Shown: one piece after another, positions 1-6,039 of the stretch
Layout of the letters: each line of letters opens with the position of its first letter
How positions within the stretch are numbered: position 1 is the first letter of the stretch
Source of the DNA: Planctomycetota bacterium
GTDB lineage: Bacteria; Planctomycetota; SZUA-567; H5-PLA8
Length of the DNA: 7,354 bases
Assembly: GCA_025355035.1 (NCBI GenBank)
Contig: JANXLS010000779.1
Location: 1-7,354 of the forward strand
Reading direction: 5' to 3'
Program-made: the position numbers and the translations under genes
Notes under the pieces: generated by a model
Seen by the model: the letters and a program-made list of their open reading frames with translations, nothing else
What the model was told of the DNA's origin: nothing
Database searches by the model: none

Positions 1-1342
1 GCCCCGTTTCTATTCGTTCCAATACTTTCCGGACAACACGATCGCGGATGTTGTGCCGCTCCGCGCGCGTCTTCCGTTCCCCGTCAAGCGTCGCATGGTC
101 GTCGATTTCGACAAGACGCCGTTCCCAACAAAGCAGATCGTCAGCTACGTCGAAACGGTCCACGAACGCTTCGCGATTGAAATCATGCGCGGCTGCGTGA
201 ACGGCTGCCGTTTCTGCCAGGCCGGAATGATCACGCGCACCCAACGCCAGCGTTCGCCCGAAACAATAATGGCGATCGCCAAAGCAGGATTCGAAGAAAC
301 AGGCTACGACGAAATCGGGCTGCTGAGTCTCTCATCCAGCGATTATTTTGGCATCACCGATTTGGCAAACCAGCTCAACAATTATTTCGAAGATCGCGGC
401 GTCGGCGTGGCGTTGCCGAGTCTGCGCATCGGCACCGTCCTCGCGACGCTGCCCAAAGAATTGGGACGCGTGCGCAAAGGCGGCTTGACCATTGCGCCCG
501 AAGCGGCCAGCGAACGTCTGCGCAACATCATCAACAAACCCGTCCGCGACGATCATCTGCTCGACGGCTGCCTGCAGGCGTTCAAAGTCGGCTACGATCA
601 CGTGAAGCTCTATTTCATGTGCGGCCTGCCTGGCGAAACCGACGACGATCTCCGCGCCATCGGCCGTTTGAGCGATCAGGTGGCCATGCTCCGAACGAAG
701 ATCGGCCGCCCTTCCGCGAAAGTGTCGGCGAGCGTGTCGAGCTTCGTGCCGAAGTGCGGCACGCCGTTCCAATGGGCTCCGATGCTCTCGCGCGACGAAT
801 GGAAGCGCCGCCAGAAAATCATCCGCGACAGCTCAAAATGCAAATCGGTGAAGGTCAAAGTCCACGATCCCGAAACGAGCTACCTCGAAGGCATTCTCTC
901 GCGCGGCGACCGCCGCTTGGGCCAAGTCATCGAACGCGCCTGGCGCAACGGCGCGCGCTTCGACGGCTGGACGGATCAACTGAAAATGGATCGGTGGGAA
1001 GAAGCGCTCGCGCACTTCAACATGGACGGCGACTGGATCGGCCTGCGCGAACGACGCCTGGACGAAATCCTGCCCTGGGTGGTGGTCAACGATACTGTCA
1101 GCGAAGCCTTCCTGAAGCGCGAGCTGAAACGCGCCGAACAGGAACGCGTCACGCTGACGTGCACCGACACCAATCCCAGCGAAGAGACGCCGTGCTTCAT
1201 CTGCGACGCCTGCGAAAAGAGTCCGCTGTTCGAGAAAAAAGAAGCGATGCTCGCCGCGCCCTTGAACGGCCTTCCGCGCGACATGAAGTACGCCAAAAAC
1301 TGGACCTTCCCCGCCAGCGCGACAGCTGCGGCAGGGGAGTGA
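1..1342 (+). CDS. B12-binding-type radical SAM protein (TIGR03960-like), 5' end outside window
   Basis: The reading frame is open from base 2 with no start before it, so the gene begins upstream; the GTG at 53 is internal. The radical SAM cluster motif CX3CX2C is encoded at 194-217 (context RGCVNGCRFCQAG) and would bind the [4Fe-4S] cluster that cleaves S-adenosylmethionine. It is followed by SPETI, LLSLSSSDY and LTIAPEAASERLR, blocks I recognise from the TIGR03960 family, which carries an N-terminal cobalamin-binding-like domain (missing here). The C-terminal part has ARFDGW, LPW and a second cysteine group, one Cys at about 1160 and CX2CX2C at 1193-1213, which may hold another metal site. 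The substrate of the family is not known to me. In many genomes a DUF2344/TIGR03936 gene follows; here it does not. Family assignment is secure, function is open. Confidence 0.88.
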   Translation, partial: PRFYSFQYFPDNTIADVVPLRARLPFPVKRRMVVDFDKTPFPTKQIVSYVETVHERFAIEIMRGCVNGCRFCQAGMITRTQRQRSPETIMAIAKAGFEETGYDEIGLLSLSSSDYFGITDLANQLNNYFEDRGVGVALPSLRIGTVLATLPKELGRVRKGGLTIAPEAASERLRNIINKPVRDDHLLDGCLQAFKVGYDHVKLYFMCGLPGETDDDLRAIGRLSDQVAMLRTKIGRPSAKVSASVSSFVPKCGTPFQWAPMLSRDEWKRRQKIIRDSSKCKSVKVKVHDPETSYLEGILSRGDRRLGQVIERAWRNGARFDGWTDQLKMDRWEEALAHFNMDGDWIGLRERRLDEILPWVVVNDTVSEAFLKRELKRAEQERVTLTCTDTNPSEETPCFICDACEKSPLFEKKEAMLAAPLNGLPRDMKYAKNWTFPASATAAAGE

Positions 1343-1417
1343 ATCTGGCGGTTGGAATGCGCGAATTGGTCCTGGTTCCGGGGCTATGCAACACAGTAGC
1401 TCCGTCAAATTCAAACA

Positions 1418-1466
1418 ATCGATCCTTGTATTCCTACGATAACATAATAGAAATATAAGAATCGAT
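1418..1466. repeat. Dyad element, upstream copy
   Basis: Imperfect inverted repeat: ATCGATCCTTGTATTCCT (1418-1435) faces AGAAATATAAGAATCGAT (1449-1466), with 15 of 18 positions complementary and a 13-base spacer. The core half-sites (1422-1435 and 1449-1462) have the same size and spacing as the second dyad 91 bases downstream. It lies in the A+T-rich spacer before the ATPase gene. A regulator binding site is the simplest reading; a decayed mobile or REP-like element is the alternative. Confidence 0.7.
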
Positions 1467-1503
1467 CCCCAGAAATAAACTGCCGCGAATGTGAAACTTT
1501 CGC

Positions 1504-1533
1504 TTGTGTCCGATTCTTGTATTCCTGTAGTAT
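1504..1533 (+). promoter_or_regulatory. Candidate sigma-70-like promoter of the DUF4143 ATPase gene
   Basis: TTGTGT (1504-1509) and TAGTAT (1528-1533) are separated by 18 bases and resemble -35 and -10 boxes. The -10 candidate lies in the spacer of the downstream dyad, so a protein bound to the dyad would block it. The match is modest and the start site is unmapped. Confidence 0.35.
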
Positions 1534-1553
1534 GACCTCAGGAATACAAGGAT
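1513..1553. repeat. Dyad element, downstream copy, probable operator
   Basis: ATTCTTGTATTCCT (1513-1526) faces AGGAATACAAGGAT (1540-1553) across 13 bases; 13 of 14 positions are complementary, including a perfect 12-base inner arm (1516-1527 with 1539-1550). The right arm ends in AAGGA (1548-1552), the likely ribosome binding site of the ATPase gene, seven bases before its ATG. The position suggests control of that gene at promoter level, or by an RNA hairpin if transcription starts further upstream. Confidence 0.75.
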
Positions 1554-1559
1554 AAAAAT

Positions 1560-2717
1560 ATGAAGCACGTACCACGACCGAATGCCGTTTCAGAAATTCG
1601 CCAGGTGTTGCGCGAAAATCCGGTGTGCGCTCTGCTGGGGCCGAGGCAATGCGGCAAGACAACTCTGGCCTTGGACTACGCGGGAACGCAAACGACTCAC
1701 GTGTTTGATATGGAATCGGACATTGATCGGCGCCGGCTGGCCGATCCGGATCTGGCACTCGCGGCGATGAAAGGACTTGTTGTCATCGAAGAAGTCCAGC
1801 GCATGCCGAAATTGTTCGAATCGCTTCGTCCGCTGGCGGATCGGCGCGGATCCAAGACCAAGTTCCTGTTGCTGGGCAGCGCGTCACCGGAGCTGATGAA
1901 GGGTGTCTCTGAAACGCTGGCGGGTAGGATCGGATTCGTCCGGCTGGGCGGATTTTCCATTGCCGAAGCCGGAGCTGAAAACCTTTTTCCTCTTTGGTTG
2001 CGAGGCGGGTTTCCGCGCTCATTTCTTGCGGCGGGGAACGCGGCGAGCATGCGCTGGCGGCAAAATTTTGTGGACACGTTTTTAGAACGCGATTTGCCGG
2101 TTCTCGGCATTCGTTCGAATACGGAAATGCTGCGTCGGTTCTGGACAATGACGGCTCATTATCACGGGCAAATCTGGAACGGTGCCGAAATCGCTCGTTC
2201 GCTCAACGTATCGGAATCGACGGTTCGCTCGTTTCTCGATATCATGTCGGGTGCGTTTGTCCTGCGAGTCCTGCGGCCGTGGTTCGCCAACATCAGTAAA
2301 AGGCAGGTGAAGTCGCCCAAAGTCTACGTTCGCGATACGGGGATTTTACACACGCTGCTGAATGTGCCGGACCGCGTGGCGCTCGATTCCCATCCAAAAG
2401 TCGGTGCGTCGTGGGAAGGTTTTGCGCTCGAACATGTGCTCAATGTTGTGGGCGAACGAGACGCCTATTTCTGGTCCACTCAAGCCGGCGCGGAATTGGA
2501 TTTGGTGTTTCTGCATCGGGGTAAATTGTATGGCGTCGAGTTCAAACGATCCAGCGCGCCCGCGATGACGAAGTCGCTTTACTCTGCGTTTGAATCGCTG
2601 AACTTGGAACACGCATGGATCGTGTATCCAGGCCAAGTTCAATACGCGGTTGCGAAGAATACCGATGTTTTGCCGCTCACTGAGGCAGCGACCGTGCTGC
2701 GCAAATTTCGCTCGTGA
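1560..2717 (+). CDS. AAA-type ATP-binding protein with DUF4143 C-terminal domain
   Basis: The 385-residue protein has the full architecture of the AAA_14/DUF4143 family. A Walker A loop GPRQCGKTT is at 27-35, a Walker B strand VVIEEVQ at 74-80, and a sensor-like LLLGSAS at 103-109. RGGFP at 148-152 is typical of the family. A winged-helix-like segment (GAEIARSLNVSESTVRSFL) is near 208-226. The C-terminal region has WEGFALEH at 285-292, AELD at 311-314 and VEFKRS at 326-331, a pattern like the PD-(D/E)XK nuclease fold. Family members are cytoplasmic and mostly uncharacterised; some are suspected of roles in defence or DNA transactions. The ATG is chosen because AAGGA lies seven bases upstream. 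The gene stands alone with its own dyad-flanked promoter region, and this family is often horizontally scattered. Family call firm, role unknown. Confidence 0.9.
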   Translation: MKHVPRPNAVSEIRQVLRENPVCALLGPRQCGKTTLALDYAGTQTTHVFDMESDIDRRRLADPDLALAAMKGLVVIEEVQRMPKLFESLRPLADRRGSKTKFLLLGSASPELMKGVSETLAGRIGFVRLGGFSIAEAGAENLFPLWLRGGFPRSFLAAGNAASMRWRQNFVDTFLERDLPVLGIRSNTEMLRRFWTMTAHYHGQIWNGAEIARSLNVSESTVRSFLDIMSGAFVLRVLRPWFANISKRQVKSPKVYVRDTGILHTLLNVPDRVALDSHPKVGASWEGFALEHVLNVVGERDAYFWSTQAGAELDLVFLHRGKLYGVEFKRSSAPAMTKSLYSAFESLNLEHAWIVYPGQVQYAVAKNTDVLPLTEAATVLRKFRS

Positions 2718-2780
2718 ATTCAACCACTAGTACACGATGGCTCAAATTCGCTCGGCTTTTTCCATGCGCCCCTTTTCAAC

Positions 2781-2793
2781 GGGCTGTTAGCCC
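2781..2793. other. Short inverted repeat at convergent gene ends
   Basis: GGGCT-gtt-AGCCC is a five-base-pair stem with a three-base loop between the ends of the ATPase gene and the convergent hypothetical gene; the latter's stop codon starts in the loop. No T-run follows on either strand, so a terminator role is only possible. Confidence 0.25.
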
Positions 2794-3290
2794 AATAGAT
2801 TGGCAATGAATTCAAGATACCCCGTAACACAGCGCGAGTGGCGTTGCACCGATTTCGAGATTGTCCGAATCGCTTGACGGACTTCCTGCTTCGAATAATT
2901 CTCCAGACTGAGCAGCAGTCTCAAATCGAATTGCAGGCATCGGCACAATTCATCGTCTCGCGGATCGCATGCCGGATTGACGCCCATGCGATCCAACGTC
3001 AGGCATACGATCCCATCCGTCAAACTCTCTTCGCCTTCATAGTAAGTCAAAATGCTGCGTTCAATCGAGTAAAAGAGTGATTGGTATTCGCTCTTCGTCG
3101 GATCAGCCGACGAAAATCCGCGCCCGTCGCCATAAAGTTCAGCCAAGGGTTTCAGCGTGTATTTCGTGACGCCGCTTTTTAAATCGAATTCAATCTGCCC
3201 CAAGCGCCCATTGACGATCCGAATCTCTTGATCGATGTTCTCTTTCGTACCGAAATCGGCATTCATAAGCTCAAGCAATGTCGTATCCAA
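2787..3290 (-). CDS. Hypothetical protein, 167 residues, TTG start
   Basis: I do not recognise a named family. The protein begins MDTTLLELMNADFGTKENID and looks cytoplasmic, with no signal peptide or membrane segment. It has a charged N-terminal half with probable strands (IRIVNGRLGQIEFDL), then alternating acidic and hydrophobic helices. Cysteines include a CX3C pair (ACDPRDDELCRC region) and one in the C-terminal helix. The C-terminus (RTISKSVQRHSRCVTGYLEFIANLL) is basic, then hydrophobic. TTG at 3290 is chosen as start because an excellent GGAGGAGG lies seven bases upstream; the next start, ATG at 3266, has no such site. It follows GDP-L-fucose synthase by 79 bases on the same strand and may share its transcript, but nothing in the protein points to sugar metabolism. 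Confidence 0.72.
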   Translation of the reverse strand: MDTTLLELMNADFGTKENIDQEIRIVNGRLGQIEFDLKSGVTKYTLKPLAELYGDGRGFSSADPTKSEYQSLFYSIERSILTYYEGEESLTDGIVCLTLDRMGVNPACDPRDDELCRCLQFDLRLLLSLENYSKQEVRQAIRTISKSVQRHSRCVTGYLEFIANLLG

Positions 3291-3297
3291 GATTGCG

Positions 3298-3305
3298 CCT
3301 CCTCC
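3298..3305 (-). promoter_or_regulatory. Strong ribosome binding site deciding a TTG start
   Basis: On the minus strand GGAGGAGG is followed by seven bases and then TTG at 3290. It is the best Shine-Dalgarno match in the window and fixes the start of the hypothetical gene eight codons before its first ATG. Confidence 0.75.
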
Positions 3306-3316
3306 GGATTGTCGTT

Positions 3317-3340
3317 CTTTGCGCCTTCGTGCCTTTGTGT
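3317..3340. repeat. Intergenic 8-nt periodic repeat, three units
   Basis: CTTTGCGC, CTTCGTGC and CTTTGTGT follow each other in exact 8-base phase between the end of the fucose synthase gene and the ribosome binding site of the hypothetical gene. The unit length is not a multiple of three and the stretch is outside any convincing gene. Confidence 0.6.
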
Positions 3341-3369
3341 TTAAAATTCATTTCAAACGAGCATTAAAC

Positions 3370-4311
3370 CTATTTTTTCGCCTGATCAAAATTCTCGCAG
3401 AACCACGCATACGTCCGGGCAATTCCATCCCGCAGCCCGACGCTCGCCTTCCATCCGAGCGCATGCAATCGCGAGACATCCAGCAATTTGCGCGGCGTCC
3501 CGTCCGGCTTCGTCGTATCGAAAACAAGTTCCCCTTTGTAACCGACCACATCGACAACAATCTGAGCGAGTTCCTTGATCGAAACGTCCTCGCCGACACC
3601 CAGATTCACGATCTCCGCCGCATTGTAGTTCAGCATCAAATGCACCGACGCATCCGCGAGATCGTCCACATACAGGAATTCGCGCCGGGGCGACCCCGTG
3701 CCCCAGATGACCGCGCTCGGAGTGTTTGCCAATTTTGCCTCATGAAACTTGCGGATCAACGCGGGGAGCACATGCGAATTCTTTAAATCAAAATTGTCGC
3801 CGGGCCCGTATAAATTCGTCGGCATGAGCGAAATCGCGTTGAAGCCATGCTGCTTCCGATACGCCTGCGCCGTTTTGATCCCGGCTATTTTTGCGATCGC
3901 GTACCACTCATTTGTGGGCTCAAGCGGCCCGGTGAGAAGGTACTCCTCCTTCATCGGCTGCGGCGCAAATTTCGGATAGATGCACGACGATCCCAACACT
4001 TCCAGCTTTGTCGTCCCGTTGCGATACGCGGCGTCGATGATGAACGTCTGGATCAGCAGATTTTCGCGGATGAAATCCGCCGCGTAAACATCGTTGGCAT
4101 GAATCCCGCCAACCTTCGCCGCAGCGAGAAAAACATACTCCGGTTTCTCGCGCTCAAAGAACGCATTCACCGCTGCCTGATTCGTGAGGTCCACTTCCTG
4201 ACGCGTCTTTAGAATCAGATTGTCAAACCCACGCGACTGCAAATTGCGAACAATCGCCGATCCAACCAGACCGCGATGACCGGCGACAAATATTTTGCTA
4301 TTAGCTTGCAT
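3370..4311 (-). CDS. fcl: GDP-L-fucose synthase (GDP-4-keto-6-deoxymannose epimerase/reductase)
   Basis: This cytoplasmic enzyme makes GDP-L-fucose from GDP-4-keto-6-deoxy-D-mannose with NADPH, supplying fucose for surface glycans. The 313-residue protein is near the usual length (about 320). It has the Rossmann motif GHRGLVG (G11, G14, G17) and LAAAKVGGI, both typical of the family. The catalytic set is complete: S108, C110, Y137 with K141 (YAIAK) and H180, matching the known S107, C109, Y136, K140 and H179 of the E. coli enzyme. MPTNLYGPGDNF and SPRREFLYVDDLA are also conserved. ATG at 4311 is preferred over the adjacent GTG at 4314 because GGAG lies five bases from the ATG but only two from the GTG. 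It lies downstream of a glycosyltransferase on the same strand. The gmd gene for the preceding step is not in the window. Confidence 0.95.
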   Translation of the reverse strand: MQANSKIFVAGHRGLVGSAIVRNLQSRGFDNLILKTRQEVDLTNQAAVNAFFEREKPEYVFLAAAKVGGIHANDVYAADFIRENLLIQTFIIDAAYRNGTTKLEVLGSSCIYPKFAPQPMKEEYLLTGPLEPTNEWYAIAKIAGIKTAQAYRKQHGFNAISLMPTNLYGPGDNFDLKNSHVLPALIRKFHEAKLANTPSAVIWGTGSPRREFLYVDDLADASVHLMLNYNAAEIVNLGVGEDVSIKELAQIVVDVVGYKGELVFDTTKPDGTPRKLLDVSRLHALGWKASVGLRDGIARTYAWFCENFDQAKK

Positions 4312-4323
4312 CACCTCTCCAAA

Positions 4324-4386
4324 CCAAAACTCCGAACTTTGAACAATGTACCTTCAACTTTGAGCTGTGAACTTTAAACCTTGAAC
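4324..4386. repeat. Intergenic 7-nt periodic repeat (consensus CTTTGAA)
   Basis: From 4330 to 4385 the plus strand divides into eight consecutive 7-base units: CTCCGAA, CTTTGAA, CAATGTA, CCTTCAA, CTTTGAG, CTGTGAA, CTTTAAA and CCTTGAA. Two 21-base blocks (4337-4357 and 4358-4378) agree at 15 of 21 positions. The repeat fills nearly the whole gap between the glycosyltransferase stop and the fcl ribosome binding site. Confidence 0.7.
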
Positions 4387-5244
4387 TCATTTCGGCGGCA
4401 TCGCGTCGCTCTTCAAAAGCCCGCCCCACACATCGTCGTAATCGTATCCATTTCCCGGAAGCGCACCGGGTAAACATTTTCCGCTGGCCACGTATTTCGA
4501 TCCGTTTCGTTCCGCATAATAGAAATAGCGAACGCCAACGACGTGATCCCAAATGCGTGAGCGAATCTTATACGTCTGCCACACACGTTGAATTTCGCGC
4601 TGCCCAACCGTGTTCAGCTGCGTCGAGGTCTTGGCGGTTTCGTGTTGCCGGAAGCAGCCCAGAAAGCGATTCAGCCGCTGCATTTTTCCGTGTAGCATGA
4701 AACGCGCGAACAGATCATAATCCATCGCGAACTGAAATTCAGGATTGATGTTCCCGACTTTTTCGAATATGCGCCGACGCCAGAAACACGTCTCCTGCGG
4801 AATCAAATCCCAGCGCATCATCCGGTAGTTGCTGTGCTCGGGAAGAATCCAGTACCACATCATTTTGTTCGCAGCATTGACCGTACACCGATGGCTGTAA
4901 ACCACATCGACATCCGGGTTCGCCGCAAAGTGGTCGGCAACCGTTTGCAACGCGCCCGGAGCAAGCATGTCGTCGCTGTTGAGATACCCCATGTACTCGC
5001 CCGTCGATCGAGCGAACCCCCGGCAAATCGCGTCTGCCTGCCCTTTGTCGCGTTCCGAAATGTAATACGCAAATCGATCCCGATACGGCTCCAGCACCTT
5101 CTGCGTCCCGTCCTTCGACCCACCATCCATCATGATGTATTCAAGGTTCGGGTAGCGCTGCAAGAGGACGCTGCGCGCAGTCATGCCGATGTACTGAGCT
5201 TGATTGTACGAAGGAGTAACGATCGTGAATCGTGGATAATCCAT
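4387..5244 (-). CDS. Family 2 glycosyltransferase
   Basis: A 285-residue GT-A-fold glycosyltransferase that should transfer a sugar from a nucleotide donor during polysaccharide or glycan assembly. It has the N-terminal strand FTIVTPSYNQAQYI, the nucleotide-binding DGGSKDGT (40-47) and ERDKGQADAICRGF (64-77), typical of WcaA-like GT2 enzymes. The metal-binding DXD equivalent is LNSDD (88-92). Acceptor-side motifs are QETCFWRR (150-157), AMDYDLFARF (173-182) and FRQHETAKT (198-206). No membrane segments are seen, so it is probably cytosolic or at the inner face of the membrane. The ATG at 5244 lies directly before the conserved domain; its ribosome binding site is weak. GDP-fucose synthase follows 75 bases downstream on the same strand, which fits a glycan role, but the donor and acceptor cannot be read from sequence. 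Confidence 0.92.
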   Translation of the reverse strand: MDYPRFTIVTPSYNQAQYIGMTARSVLLQRYPNLEYIMMDGGSKDGTQKVLEPYRDRFAYYISERDKGQADAICRGFARSTGEYMGYLNSDDMLAPGALQTVADHFAANPDVDVVYSHRCTVNAANKMMWYWILPEHSNYRMMRWDLIPQETCFWRRRIFEKVGNINPEFQFAMDYDLFARFMLHGKMQRLNRFLGCFRQHETAKTSTQLNTVGQREIQRVWQTYKIRSRIWDHVVGVRYFYYAERNGSKYVASGKCLPGALPGNGYDYDDVWGGLLKSDAMPPK

Positions 5245-5318
5245 ACTCGTAAATTAACGCGACGGTCATCAAATTTCAAGCGATTAGAGAGCCGTGCAAC
5301 GGTCAACAATGAATGGTC

Positions 5319-5353
5319 CAATGCCAAATAACCAATCACACATGACGATTACA
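5319..5353. repeat. Intergenic 7-nt periodic repeat (consensus near CAATNAC)
   Basis: Five consecutive 7-base units on the plus strand, CAATGCC, AAATAAC, CAATCAC, ACATGAC and GATTACA, lie just downstream of ruvC; a related GAATGGT (5311-5317) is one base out of phase. The last unit contains the ruvC stop codon (5349-5351). It occupies part of the gap between ruvC and the glycosyltransferase gene. Confidence 0.55.
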
Positions 5354-5957
5354 AGTGCTGGGACAAAGCGATCGCGGCCGCCAGAGCGTCCGTAACGTCC
5401 TCCGGTTTCGGAGCTGTCTTCAATCCCAATCGCGACGCAACCATCATCGCCACGCGCCCTTTCGGTGCCGCGCCGCTTCCGGTCACCGCCTGCTTTATGG
5501 ACCGGGGAGCGAGTTCCAAAATCTCCAGATCCGCCCGGGCCAGCGCCAGCAGCGCAATGCCGCGCCCATAGCCCATGGCGATCGCCGACTTCATGTTCAC
5601 CCCAGCGAACGTTTCTTCAAGCGCCGAGAAATTCGGCTTCGTGCGCTCCAGTACGAGTTCGAGTTCCTCAAAAATTCCGCGCAATCGATCCTTCAGGGGC
5701 AGCTCTTCGCCGGGAGCGATGCAGCCGAAATCGACAGGCGTCAACGTCGACGTTCGCGTGTCGTAATCGACCACGCCCCATCCAACAAAGCGCGTCCCCG
5801 GGTCGATACCAATCAGCCGCGCGACAGCCGTGCTTTTCATGCCCGCCCGAACAGCCGCGAAGCGCTGGAGTTGCTCAAGTTTCTTAGAAGCTGACTTTTT
5901 CTTCCCGCCCGTCATCGCGACAAGATCGTCCAGGGTGTATGGTCCATTGTGTGCCAT
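5349..5957 (-). CDS. ruvC: Crossover junction endodeoxyribonuclease RuvC, N-terminally extended
   Basis: RuvC cuts Holliday junctions, working with RuvAB in recombinational repair. The RNase H-like core is complete: IGIDPGTR carries the first catalytic Asp (D52), ALEETF the Glu (E114), and EDVTDAL the last two Asp (D187, D190), matching D7, E66, D138 and D141 of the E. coli enzyme. GSGAAPKGRVAMMV is the usual basic segment. At 202 residues it is longer than the usual 160-175 because about 45 residues precede the core, including GGKKKSASKKLEQLQ. Possible starts are ATG 5969 (GGAG only one base away, too close), ATG 5957 (chosen, GGA five bases upstream) and ATG 5840. The last gives a standard-length protein but lacks a clear ribosome binding site. 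ruvA and ruvB are not adjacent. The function is firm, the start is not. Confidence 0.92.
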   Translation of the reverse strand: MAHNGPYTLDDLVAMTGGKKKSASKKLEQLQRFAAVRAGMKSTAVARLIGIDPGTRFVGWGVVDYDTRTSTLTPVDFGCIAPGEELPLKDRLRGIFEELELVLERTKPNFSALEETFAGVNMKSAIAMGYGRGIALLALARADLEILELAPRSIKQAVTGSGAAPKGRVAMMVASRLGLKTAPKPEDVTDALAAAIALSQHL

Positions 5958-6039
5958 TCGATTCCGCATTCTCCGTGTTGGGATCAGTATCGTCGAAATT
6001 GCCTTTAGCGAGCATCATAATCCCGGGAGAGATCGTCGC

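Noticed and set aside
833..1414. Minus-strand open frame of 193 codons
   Set aside because: Antisense to the conserved radical SAM coding region, with no recognisable domain.
619..1458. Plus-strand open frame of 279 codons
   Set aside because: It overlaps the radical SAM gene in another frame, is extremely arginine-rich and matches no family; a shadow caused by high G+C.
1343..1559. Insertion sequence remnant or attachment site in the dyad-bearing spacer
   Set aside because: No transposase, no target-site duplication and no tRNA; the dyads are better read as regulatory sites.
1411..1758. Minus-strand open frame across the spacer and the ATPase start
   Set aside because: It runs through the dyad elements and antisense to the Walker A coding region; no family similarity.
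2703..2754. Near-repeat AAATTTCGCTCG (2703-2714) and AAATTCGCTCG (2744-2754)
   Set aside because: Only two short copies, one inside coding sequence, with no dyad or flanking structure; could be chance.
3235..3786. Plus-strand open frame of 183 codons
   Set aside because: Antisense to fcl and to the start of the hypothetical gene; the fcl frame has all catalytic residues.
4324..5353. Possible CRISPR array
   Set aside because: Units are 7 bases without unique spacers, and no cas genes are present.
5830..6039. Upstream extension of the esterase reading frame
   Set aside because: It overlaps the ruvC coding region, and a signal-peptide-like start with a ribosome binding site lies at 6040.
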